From CAZIVE01 sp964542435 (GTDB lineage Bacteria; Bacteroidota; Bacteroidia; Bacteroidales; Tannerellaceae), in NCBI GenBank assembly GCA_964542435.1, contig CAZIVE010000123.1, forward strand, positions 1 to 7,868: a stretch of DNA of 7,868 nt, in the 5' to 3' direction. Positions within the stretch are counted from its first letter, which is position 1. Every line of letters begins with the position of its first letter. Below are positions 1 to 7,529 of this stretch, piece after piece. Position numbers and translations under genes: made by a program. The notes below the pieces were generated by a model that did no database searches, was not told the origin of the DNA, and saw only the letters and a program-made list of their open reading frames with translations.

Positions 1-1910
1 TGTTCACTTTGGATGGAATCACCTAAGAGGAGTTGCTTGGCAGGACCTGTGATGACGACAGATTCAGGTGTGACACCTTCGGCCTCTTCCGGGAAAATCA
101 GTTCGCGGGATACGAGACGACGGAGAATCACATTGAAGAAGGATTCATAATAGGGCTTGAGCTGTAATCCGTCGAAGCTGCTGCGGAAATGTTTCGGCTT
201 CGGGATGATGCTGGTGAGAAAGATGCATTCGCCCAGCGTAAGCTGTGAAGGATCTTTATCGAAATAGAACCGGGCGGCGTCTGTGGCGCCATAAACCAAC
301 GGTCCCCATTCGGCAATGTTCATGTAAACTTCGAACATCCGTTCTTTTGGCGTCAGACGGCAATTCTCGATGAGCCACGTGATGAGGATCTCTTCCATTT
401 TGCGAGCTAACGTCTTGTTCTTGCTGAGGAACACGTTCTTTACCAGTTGCATGGAGATGGTGCTTCCGCCTCTGACAAAGCGATGACGCTTCAAATCCAC
501 AACCAGCGCATCGCGTATGGCACTTGGAATGAAGCCGGCGTGATGGAAAAATCCGGCATCTTCGTTTTGCATGATGCAGAGCGGAAGATACTTGCTGATC
601 TGGTCATACGTACGGAAATCCGGATTGTTCGGCCCAATCTCGAAGGTTTTGACGGGAACGTTATTGTCGTAAGCCGTGTACATGAAGGGCTGGTTCATCT
701 TGGCCAAATCCGTTCCGCCCATTTTGAGAATCTGGAACCCTTTGGATCGTAGTGACGATTCGAAGACCAGTCTGTTGAGATTTGCAAAATCGATGTCGGT
801 ATAGAAATGATAGTTGAGCGTACCGGTCGTTACAATTCCGTCCAGATTCAGGAAGAGTCCGTGAGGAAGCGAAGAAAACAGCTCCTGAGCCGGGAAGTCC
901 CGTTTGTTGATGGATGCAATGACATGCCATGTGGAATCCGGACGCGACAGTTTGACATACGGATGGAAGGTGAGTTGGTTGAAAAGAATCTCCGAGCTGC
1001 TGTCGAGTTCGGCATAATCCCGTCCGATGTGGAAATCGTAATGGAATCTGCCACGATCCAACATAACCGTATCGGGAGAGATGCGTTCATGGTGAATGGT
1101 AAGTCCGCTGACGAAAGCATTTCCGAAGATGTTCTCGATGCCCGATTCCTTTTGGCTGTTCAGTTCGAACGCGAGGGTGTCAAATTGGACGGCCGCATTC
1201 CATTTGTATTGGATAAAAGGCAAAGAGAGTCGGGAATCGTTTGCCCCGAATAGTTTTCCCTCGATGCGCTGTTTGTCGTCATCCAGAGATCCACTGCATA
1301 TCCAGTTGCTGACCTGTCCGTTTTCTGTGCTTTGAATAGCGGTCGTAAAGCGATGGTTCAAAATGTGCAGGAATGGAATGTCGATCAGCAGTTCATCGTC
1401 TTTGTTGCTGTAAGCGATCTGGACGCTTTTCATGGAGGCATGCACAGGAAGCATGCGGAACAGCAGTTGCAGAATCTGATCACAACGTTGTGCATAGTTG
1501 CGGGTGCTGCTGTCATCCGGTTTGTCTTCAGAGTGCTTGAAGAGAAATGCATAGTTGGATCCGATGCTGTCTTTTACAAAATGAATATGCAGACGATCCG
1601 ATTCCACGTCATAGACAGAGAGCTTGAACAAAAACAGTTTCCGCATGTTCAATTGAACGAGGAAACGATCGGCATGAACAAGTGTATCGGCATGAAAAGG
1701 GACGACGCTGAGGTTTTCAATCACCACTTTGCCGTTTCCTTCGTACAAAAGTTTTCCATAAGCAATCTTGATCTGGTTCTTGGATCCGACAGATTCGAAT
1801 TCACTGTTTACAATGAAGCGGACGATGGGACTGATGGCAAGTCTGCATCCTATTGCCAAAATGACAATAGAACCTACGACAATCAAGACAATCTTTAGCC
1901 TTTTACTCAT
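1..1910 (-). CDS. AsmA-like N-terminal region fused to GT51 peptidoglycan glycosyltransferase (partial, 3' end outside window)
   Basis: The frame is open from the ATG at 1910-1908 to the left edge (636 codons, no stop), so the C-terminus is missing. A hydrophobic segment at residues 5-22 (LKIVLIVVGSIVILAIGC) should be a single membrane anchor, putting the rest in the periplasm. Residues about 25-420 are beta-rich and resemble AsmA-type proteins (for example VVIENLSVVPFHADT followed by paired short strands); this assignment is by pattern only. The C-terminal part has the GT51 motifs in order: NEDAGFF with the probable catalytic Glu450, RGGSTISMQLVKN (480-492), RKMEE (503-507), EVYMNIAEWG (527-536) and IIPKPKHF near 570. 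GT51 enzymes polymerise lipid II into glycan strands. No transpeptidase domain is seen, though one beyond the edge cannot be excluded. Ordinary monofunctional GT51 proteins are about 230-270 residues with the catalytic domain directly after the anchor; here it starts near residue 430. It is transcribed divergently from the kinase/GH3 genes. Confidence 0.9.
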   Translation of the reverse strand, partial: MSKRLKIVLIVVGSIVILAIGCRLAISPIVRFIVNSEFESVGSKNQIKIAYGKLLYEGNGKVVIENLSVVPFHADTLVHADRFLVQLNMRKLFLFKLSVYDVESDRLHIHFVKDSIGSNYAFLFKHSEDKPDDSSTRNYAQRCDQILQLLFRMLPVHASMKSVQIAYSNKDDELLIDIPFLHILNHRFTTAIQSTENGQVSNWICSGSLDDDKQRIEGKLFGANDSRLSLPFIQYKWNAAVQFDTLAFELNSQKESGIENIFGNAFVSGLTIHHERISPDTVMLDRGRFHYDFHIGRDYAELDSSSEILFNQLTFHPYVKLSRPDSTWHVIASINKRDFPAQELFSSLPHGLFLNLDGIVTTGTLNYHFYTDIDFANLNRLVFESSLRSKGFQILKMGGTDLAKMNQPFMYTAYDNNVPVKTFEIGPNNPDFRTYDQISKYLPLCIMQNEDAGFFHHAGFIPSAIRDALVVDLKRHRFVRGGSTISMQLVKNVFLSKNKTLARKMEEILITWLIENCRLTPKERMFEVYMNIAEWGPLVYGATDAARFYFDKDPSQLTLGECIFLTSIIPKPKHFRSSFDGLQLKPYYESFFNVILRRLVSRELIFPEEAEGVTPESVVITGPAKQLLLGDSIQSE

Positions 1911-1933
1911 TCCGATCTTCTCTTTTAGTGCAG

Positions 1934-1941
1934 CAAAGTTA
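1934..1941 (-). promoter_or_regulatory. Bacteroidota -7 element for the GT51 gene
   Basis: On the minus strand this reads TAACTTTG, an exact match to the TAnnTTTG -7 consensus of Bacteroidota housekeeping promoters. It lies 23 bp upstream of the ATG at 1910, leaving a short leader. No good TTTG -33 box is seen at the usual 19-21 bp further upstream, so this rests on the -7 element and its position. Confidence 0.5.
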
Positions 1942-1989
1942 CATATTATGCAGTTTTATGACTTTCATTCTGGTTAAAAAAGGGCTGCA

Positions 1990-2023
1990 TTGAATAGGAA
2001 ATTTAAATTTTTCATTAAGTTTG
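1990..2023 (+). promoter_or_regulatory. Bacteroidota promoter for the kinase-like/GH3 genes
   Basis: TAAGTTTG at 2016-2023, followed by C, matches the TAnnTTTG(C) -7 consensus exactly. A weak -33 candidate, ATTG ending at 1992, sits 23 bp upstream, slightly longer than the usual 19-21 bp spacing. Transcription would begin near 2030 and give a leader of about 40 nt before the ATG at 2073. With the minus-strand element at 1934-1941 it makes the intergenic region a divergent promoter pair. Confidence 0.55.
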
Positions 2024-2072
2024 CGTGTAAATATCTGATCGGAATCATCATTAATGAAAAACATCTAATATC

Positions 2073-2714
2073 ATGGACAGGAAAATCATTATCACAATAG
2101 GACGTCAATTTGGCAGCGGAGGGCGCGAAATAGGCAAGAAACTATCCGAAGCATTTGAAATACCTTATTATGATAAGGAATTGCTCACGGAAGCTTCGAA
2201 GGAGAGCGGCATCTGCGAAGAGGTGTTCGAGAAGGCCGACGAGCTGGCATCCAACAGTCTCTCATATGCCATGTCTATGGGCTTTTCCTATATGGGCAAC
2301 TTTGCGCCCTATTCAGATGTGCTTTCAAACGACGGCTTGTTCAAGATTCAAAGTGATACCATTCGAAAAATAGCAGCCAAAGGGTCTTGTGTGCTTGTAG
2401 GTCGTTGTGCCGATTATATCCTTCGCGATGATCCAACCATGATCAGTGTCTTTATTCACAATAGCAAAGAGGTGCGCATCAAACGTATCGTGGCTGCATT
2501 GCCGGTTACCAGCGATCAAGCTGAAGAACTGATGGAGAAGCGTGACAAATCCCGCGCCTCCTATTATAACTACTACACCAACAAGACATGGGGTGCATCC
2601 AAATCGTATGACCTTTCGATCGATGCCTCTGTGTTGGGCATTGACGAGACAGTGGCTTTTATCAAGATGTTCATCGAGAAACATCTACAGAGTCTGCCGC
2701 CTCATTTCGGTTAA
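2073..2714 (+). CDS. cytidylate kinase-like family protein (P-loop nucleotide kinase)
   Basis: This 213-residue cytoplasmic protein has no signal peptide or membrane segment. It begins with a beta strand and a P-loop, IIITIGRQFGSGGREIGKKL (residues 5-24). The GSGG form, without the classical Walker lysine, is usual for the cytidylate-kinase-like family (Pfam Cytidylate_kin2) and is not a defect. Other family landmarks are IPYYDKELL (30-38), GSCVLVGRCADYIL (104-117), the Arg-rich lid RDKSRASYYNYYTNKTWG (157-174) and YDLSIDAS (179-186). By family it is expected to bind ATP and phosphorylate a nucleoside monophosphate such as CMP, but the true substrate of this subgroup is uncertain and it need not be the essential CMP kinase. 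The ATG at 2073 starts directly at the conserved N-terminal strand; the leader is A-rich without a Shine-Dalgarno sequence. The GH3 gene follows after 32 bp with no terminator, suggesting co-transcription. Confidence 0.88.
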   Translation: MDRKIIITIGRQFGSGGREIGKKLSEAFEIPYYDKELLTEASKESGICEEVFEKADELASNSLSYAMSMGFSYMGNFAPYSDVLSNDGLFKIQSDTIRKIAAKGSCVLVGRCADYILRDDPTMISVFIHNSKEVRIKRIVAALPVTSDQAEELMEKRDKSRASYYNYYTNKTWGASKSYDLSIDASVLGIDETVAFIKMFIEKHLQSLPPHFG

Positions 2715-2746
2715 TCTCAATACCAATCATTCTTAATTCTTATAAC

Positions 2747-5068
2747 ATGAGTAAAACAACTAAATTGTGCATTACCGGCATCATGCTGGGTGCAGCGATG
2801 CTTGCTTTCACCTCTTGCGGTGGGAAAAAGTACACGGAGACCGTCAAAGGCTCTATTCACATTGTGACGCAGAAGGGCGGCCCTACATTGGGATATTCCG
2901 ATTCTTCCGGCGTGAAACTGATTGAGGATAAAGGGTACGCCTTTAAGGATCTCAACAAGAACGGTAAACTTGACAAGTATGAAGACTGGCGTTTGACAGC
3001 CGATGAACGTGCCAAGGATCTGGCTTCACAACTTTCTTTGGATGAAATTGCCGGATTGATGTTGTACAGTGCACATCAAATGATACCGGCCGTTTCTATG
3101 GGCTATTTCGGTCCTGCGACCTATAATGGCAAACCTTTCGATCAGAGTGGTGCCGACACGGCTGCTCTTTCTGACCAGCAGAAGAAGTTCCTTACGGAGG
3201 ACAATCTTCGACACGTCCTGGTTGTAACCGTTCCGAATGCCCGTATCGCAGCTCGTTGGAACAATAATGTCCAGACACTTTGCGAAGGCATCGGACATGG
3301 CATTCCAGCCAACAACAGCTCCGATCCGCGTAATGGAACGACGGTACTCGCTGAGTTCAATGCAGGGAATGGTGGTTCCATTTCAATGTGGCCGGAACCT
3401 CTGGGACTGGCTGCCACATTTGATCCGAACCTCGTACTCAACTTCGGCAAGATCGCTTCTGAAGAATACAGGGCATTAGGTATCGCAACAGCTTTGTCTC
3501 CACAGGTAGATATGGCAACCGATCCACGCTGGTGGCGATTCAGCGGGACATTCGGTGAAGATGCCGATCTTTCTACCGATATGGCGCGCGCTTACTGTGA
3601 CGGCTTCCAGACCTCCGAGGGAAAGTATGAGATCCAGGATGGTTGGGGATTCCACAGTGTCAATGCCATGGTGAAACATTGGCCGGGCGGTGGATCCGGT
3701 GAAGGCGGACGTGATGCTCACTTTGCTTATGGCAAGTATGCCGTATATCCTGGCAACAACTTCGAGCAGATGAAGCAACCATTCGTTGAAGGTGCTTTCA
3801 AATTGCAGGGTGGTACGAAGATGGCTGCTGCCGTTATGCCATACTATACGATATCCTTCGGGCAATCCCCCGACAGCGTCAATGTTGGTAATTCCTATAA
3901 TAAATGGATCATCACCGATCAGCTGCGCAACAAATATAGTTTCGACGGTGTGGTTTGTACCGATTGGAACGTGACACACGATGAGACTGATTTTGGTTCC
4001 ATTGTTTCTGGCAAATGCTGGGGAATGGAGAAAGCCACCGTTGCGGAACGTCATTATCGTTTGATCATGGCCGGTGTGGATCAGTTTGGCGGGAATAACG
4101 ATAAAGGTCCGATTTTGGAAGCATATCAGATGGGAGTGAAGGCTCTTGGAGAAAAGGCGATGCGGGCACGTATGGAACAGTCGGCTGTTCGTCTGCTGAA
4201 GAATATCTTCCGTGTCGGTCTGTTCGAGAATCCCTATCTCGATCCCGAAGAATCCATGAAGATCGTGGGTAATCCCGAATTCATGAAGGCTGGATATGAG
4301 GCTCAGGTTAAATCCATTGTGATGCTCAAGAACAAGGCCAACGTACTTCCGGCTGACAAGAAGTTGAAGGTTTACATCCCAACGCGTCACGTGCCGGCTA
4401 TGCCGAGTCTCTTTGGCGCACCTGTTCCCGGTCATGATGAGAAGGCCATTCCTTCTGAGCTGGTTGCAAAATATTACACCGAAGTAACCGATCCGAAGGA
4501 GGCTGATTTTGCCATTGTCTGCATCCAGGAACCCAATACGGGAACCGGATACGACGCTGCCCACAAACAGTACATCCCGATCAGCTTGCAATATAATGAC
4601 TATACGGCAGTCAATGCTCGTCCTGTCAGCCTTGCCGGTGGTGATCCGACTGAGGCTTCTGCCAACCGTTCTTATAAAGGTAAGAGCACGAAGGCTTACA
4701 ATAAGAGCGATATGCAGTTGGTTATCGATACGAAGAAAGCCATGGGCAATAAGCCTGTGATCGTTTCCGTATCGGCTACACGACCGATGATCTTCTCAGA
4801 GATCGAACCCTATGCAGATGCGATTCTCCTTAATTTCGGCGTACAGATTCAGGCTGTCTTGGATCTGATCAGCGGTAAAGCTGAACCTTCCGCATTGCTG
4901 CCTTGCCAGATGCCGGCAGATATGAAGACGGTTGAAGAGCAGAAGGAGGACATGCCGCGTGACATGAAGTGCTTCACCGATAGCGAAGGTCATGCTTATG
5001 ATTTTGCGTATGGCATGAACTGGAAAGGCGTGATCAAAGACGAACGAGTAACAAAGTATTTTAAATAA
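2747..5068 (+). CDS. family 3 glycoside hydrolase, predicted lipoprotein (first of tandem pair)
   Basis: This 773-residue protein starts with a lipoprotein signal: hydrophobic residues 7-21, then FTSC with Cys24 as the lipidation site. No acidic run follows the Cys, so the known Bacteroides surface-export signal is absent and a periplasm-facing location is plausible. An EF-hand-type calcium loop lies at 68-79 (DLNKNGKLDKYE). The GH3 TIM-barrel domain spans about 85-450: GIPANNSSDPRNG, with Asp193 aligning to the usual substrate-binding Asp; DPRWWRFSGTFGED (259-272); VKHWPGGG (309-316), the conserved Lys-His; and GVVCTDW (401-407), with Asp406 the probable nucleophile. The alpha/beta GH3 C-terminal domain covers about 515-740, and no fibronectin-III tail follows. 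The family removes terminal sugars, often beta-glucose, from oligosaccharides with retention; the substrate here is unknown. The acid/base Glu is not evident at its usual site. It is highly similar to the next gene, about 80% identical by eye over residues 241-310. Confidence 0.93.
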   Translation: MSKTTKLCITGIMLGAAMLAFTSCGGKKYTETVKGSIHIVTQKGGPTLGYSDSSGVKLIEDKGYAFKDLNKNGKLDKYEDWRLTADERAKDLASQLSLDEIAGLMLYSAHQMIPAVSMGYFGPATYNGKPFDQSGADTAALSDQQKKFLTEDNLRHVLVVTVPNARIAARWNNNVQTLCEGIGHGIPANNSSDPRNGTTVLAEFNAGNGGSISMWPEPLGLAATFDPNLVLNFGKIASEEYRALGIATALSPQVDMATDPRWWRFSGTFGEDADLSTDMARAYCDGFQTSEGKYEIQDGWGFHSVNAMVKHWPGGGSGEGGRDAHFAYGKYAVYPGNNFEQMKQPFVEGAFKLQGGTKMAAAVMPYYTISFGQSPDSVNVGNSYNKWIITDQLRNKYSFDGVVCTDWNVTHDETDFGSIVSGKCWGMEKATVAERHYRLIMAGVDQFGGNNDKGPILEAYQMGVKALGEKAMRARMEQSAVRLLKNIFRVGLFENPYLDPEESMKIVGNPEFMKAGYEAQVKSIVMLKNKANVLPADKKLKVYIPTRHVPAMPSLFGAPVPGHDEKAIPSELVAKYYTEVTDPKEADFAIVCIQEPNTGTGYDAAHKQYIPISLQYNDYTAVNARPVSLAGGDPTEASANRSYKGKSTKAYNKSDMQLVIDTKKAMGNKPVIVSVSATRPMIFSEIEPYADAILLNFGVQIQAVLDLISGKAEPSALLPCQMPADMKTVEEQKEDMPRDMKCFTDSEGHAYDFAYGMNWKGVIKDERVTKYFK

Positions 5069-5076
5069 CACCTTTT

Positions 5077-5106
5077 GGCCGGTCGGCAGTTGCCGATCGG
5101 CCTTTT
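5077..5106 (+). terminator. hairpin terminator or attenuator between the two GH3 genes
   Basis: A GC-rich inverted repeat, GGCCGGTCGGCA (5077-5088) and TGCCGATCGGCC (5091-5102), pairs along its length with one G-U pair and an AGTT-type loop. TTTT follows at 5103-5106. It begins 8 bp after the first GH3 stop and ends 33 bp before the second GH3 start. The T-run is short, so partial termination that lowers second-gene expression is as plausible as full termination. Confidence 0.82.
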
Positions 5107-5139
5107 ATGAAATTTATATCTATTAATTCATATCTAATC

Positions 5140-7470
5140 ATGAACAAAACAAAGTTGTGTGTGACCGGCTTAATGGTCGGCGCTGTAATTCTCACTTTTA
5201 CCGCTGCAGGCAACGGTAAGAAGTACACGGACACTGTCAAAGGGTCCATTCATTATGTAATCCAGAAGGGCGGACCAACGCTGGGTTACTCTGCTACGTC
5301 CGGTGTAAAACTGATTACCGACAACGGTTTTGCCTTTAAGGATCTCAACCGTAACGGTAAGCTCGACAAGTATGAAGACTGGCGTTTGCCGGTGGACGAA
5401 CGTGCCAAAGATCTCGCTTCGAATCTCTCCATTGAAGAGATTGCCGGATTGATGCTCTACAGTGCCCATCAGGCCATTCCGGCTGCTGCGAATGGTTTCG
5501 GTGCTTCCACCTATAATGGAAAGCCGTTTGACCAGAGCGGTGCCAAGGCTTCTGATTTGTCCGACGCTCAGAAGAAATTCCTTACGGAAGACAATCTGCG
5601 CCATGTGCTGATCACTCGTGTTAAGAGTCCGGAGGTTGCTGCTGAATGGAATAACAATGTGCAGGCGCTCTGCGAAGGTATCGGACATGGCATTCCTGCC
5701 AACAACAGTTCCGATCCGCGTCACGGAACGACAGCTGACACGGAGTATAACTTCGGTGCAGGCGGTCAGATTTCTCTTTGGCCAGGTTCTTTAGGCATTG
5801 CTGCTACGTTCGATCCGGCTGTCATGAGACGTTTCGGAGAGATCGCTGCGCAGGAATATCGTGCACTCGGTATTGCTACGGCTCTTTCGCCTCAGATCGA
5901 TATGGCTACAGAACCTCGTTGGAGTCGTGTCAACGGAACGTTCGGTGAAGATCCTGATCTTGTAACCGACATGGCCCGTGCTTACTGCGACGGATTCCAG
6001 ACATCAAAAGGCAACAAGGAGATTGAAAACGGTTGGGGTTATACCAGCGTCAATGCCATGGTAAAACATTGGCCGGGCGGCGGTCCTGAAGAGGGCGGAC
6101 GTGATGCTCACTACGGCTATGGCAAGTTTGCCGTTTATCCCGGCAACAATCGCCAGCAGATTATGCAGTCGTTCCTCCAGGGCGCTTTCAAGCTGGAAGG
6201 AAAGACGCAAAAAGCAGCTGCAGTCATGCCTTATTATACGATTTCCTACAATCAGGATCCAAGCGGTCAGAACGTAGGCAACAGTTACAGCAAATATCTC
6301 ATCACCGATCAGCTTCGTGACAAATACGGATATGACGGTGTGGTTTGTACCGATTGGGGCATCACATCCAATGAGACGGCTATCGATGCTTTCAGCGGCA
6401 AATGCTGGGGTATGGAGAAGGCCACGGTGGCTGAACGCCATTATAAGATCCTCATGGCAGGTGTTGATCAGTTCGGTGGCAACAACGACAAAGGTCCGGT
6501 GCTTGAGGCTTATCAGATGGGTGTGAAGGAACACGGCGAAGCGTTCATGCGTGCTCGTATGGAGAAATCTGCTGTCCGTCTGCTGCGGAATATCTTCCGT
6601 GTCGGACTCTTCGAGAATCCCTATCTTGATCCGCAGGAATCCATGAAGATCGTTGGCAATTCCGAGTTTATGAAGGAGGCTTACAATGTTCAGCTCAAGT
6701 CGATCGTGATGCTCAAGAACAAAGGCAACGTGCTCCCGATGACAGCCAAGAAGACTGTCTATGTCCCGAAACGTTTCTACCCCGCAACCCGTGACTTTTT
6801 CGGTTCTACAGGCAAGTCGCATACAGATTATCCGGTCAACATGGATCTTATCAAGAAATATTATAATGTGACCGACGATCCTGCTAAGGCAGACTTCGCT
6901 ATCGTCTTTATCCAAAGTCCGAACAGCGGCGTTGGCTATAGTGCAGAAGATGCAAAGGCGGGTGGCAACGGATATGTGCCCATCAGCTTGCAGTATGGCG
7001 ACTATACGGCTACGTATGCACGCGAGACCAGTATCGCAGGTGGCGACGCTCTTTATGAGAACTTCACTAACCGCAGCTACAAAGGCAAGACCGTGAAGAC
7101 TTCCAACGTGACGGACATGCAGCTCGTGCTCGACACCAAGAAGGCCATGGGCAACAAGCCGGTCATCGTTTCCATCTCAATGGCAAAACCGACCATCATG
7201 GCTGAGTTTGAAAAGAGTGCCGATGCTATCCTCGTCAATTTCGAGACACAGAATCAGGCTGTACTTGACATCATCAGTGGTAAAGCTGAACCGTCAGCTC
7301 TGCTGCCTATGCAGATGCCTGCCGATATGAAGACCGTTGAGGAACAGAAAGAGGACATGCCGCGCGACATGAAATGTTACGTGGACAGCGAAGGCCATAC
7401 CTATGATTTCGCTTTCGGTATGAACTGGAAGGGCGTCATCAAGGATGCGCGCGTCGCAAAGTATTATTGA
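5140..7470 (+). CDS. family 3 glycoside hydrolase, predicted soluble exported (second of tandem pair)
   Basis: This is a 776-residue paralogue of the upstream enzyme. I start it at the ATG at 5140 because MNKTKLCVTG then aligns with MSKTTKLCITG of the first copy. The in-frame ATG at 5107 abuts the terminator T-run and would add 11 polar residues before the signal. The signal peptide has a hydrophobic core at 5-21, but the lipobox is replaced by FTAAGNG: no Cys is present, and cleavage by signal peptidase I after TAA (21-23) is likely. The EF-hand loop (68-79), Asp192 in NNSSDPRHG, EPRWSRVNGTFGED (258-271), VKHWPGGG (308-315) and GVVCTDW with the nucleophile Asp405 are all kept, so the glycosidase should be active. 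The C-terminal domain loop near 590-615 is 5 residues longer than in copy one. Activity is expected to be exo-acting beta-glycosidase; the sugar is not predictable. No promoter is seen in its leader, so read-through from upstream is likely. Confidence 0.93.
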   Translation: MNKTKLCVTGLMVGAVILTFTAAGNGKKYTDTVKGSIHYVIQKGGPTLGYSATSGVKLITDNGFAFKDLNRNGKLDKYEDWRLPVDERAKDLASNLSIEEIAGLMLYSAHQAIPAAANGFGASTYNGKPFDQSGAKASDLSDAQKKFLTEDNLRHVLITRVKSPEVAAEWNNNVQALCEGIGHGIPANNSSDPRHGTTADTEYNFGAGGQISLWPGSLGIAATFDPAVMRRFGEIAAQEYRALGIATALSPQIDMATEPRWSRVNGTFGEDPDLVTDMARAYCDGFQTSKGNKEIENGWGYTSVNAMVKHWPGGGPEEGGRDAHYGYGKFAVYPGNNRQQIMQSFLQGAFKLEGKTQKAAAVMPYYTISYNQDPSGQNVGNSYSKYLITDQLRDKYGYDGVVCTDWGITSNETAIDAFSGKCWGMEKATVAERHYKILMAGVDQFGGNNDKGPVLEAYQMGVKEHGEAFMRARMEKSAVRLLRNIFRVGLFENPYLDPQESMKIVGNSEFMKEAYNVQLKSIVMLKNKGNVLPMTAKKTVYVPKRFYPATRDFFGSTGKSHTDYPVNMDLIKKYYNVTDDPAKADFAIVFIQSPNSGVGYSAEDAKAGGNGYVPISLQYGDYTATYARETSIAGGDALYENFTNRSYKGKTVKTSNVTDMQLVLDTKKAMGNKPVIVSISMAKPTIMAEFEKSADAILVNFETQNQAVLDIISGKAEPSALLPMQMPADMKTVEEQKEDMPRDMKCYVDSEGHTYDFAFGMNWKGVIKDARVAKYY

Positions 7471-7493
7471 TTGTAAATTACTAATGAATTTTT

Positions 7494-7529
7494 AGGGCGT
7501 CGGGGTTCTGGTCTCGGCGCCCTATTTTT
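7494..7529 (+). terminator. intrinsic terminator after the second GH3 gene
   Basis: AGGGCGTCGGGG (7494-7505) pairs with TCTCGGCGCCCT (7512-7523), including three G-U pairs, around the loop TTCTGG. A then TTTTT follows (7525-7529). It begins 23 bp after the stop codon. It differs in sequence from the hairpin after the first copy, so the duplication did not carry a terminator with it, or the terminators were replaced. Confidence 0.85.

Noticed and set aside
447..1898. Plus-strand open frames at 447-752, 807-1253 and 1332-1898
   Set aside because: They lie antisense to the continuous minus-strand GT51 frame, which carries all the catalytic motifs. Their translations show no recognisable domain.
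2086..2134. P-loop of the kinase-like protein as degenerate because it lacks the Walker lysine
   Set aside because: The GSGG form is normal for the cytidylate-kinase-like family, so this is not evidence of inactivation.
3476..4591. Long minus-strand open frame of 371 codons, and a similar one at 6004-6915
   Set aside because: They are antisense to the GH3 genes, and their similarity to each other is explained by the GH3 duplication. The translations have no family features.
5107..5139. Upstream ATG at 5107 as the start of the second GH3 gene
   Set aside because: It directly follows the terminator T-run and adds residues absent from the paralogue. The ATG at 5140 aligns with the start of copy one and gives a normal signal peptide.
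5158..5163. Cys7 of the second GH3 protein as a lipidation site
   Set aside because: It lies before the hydrophobic core of the signal peptide, whereas a lipobox Cys must follow it.
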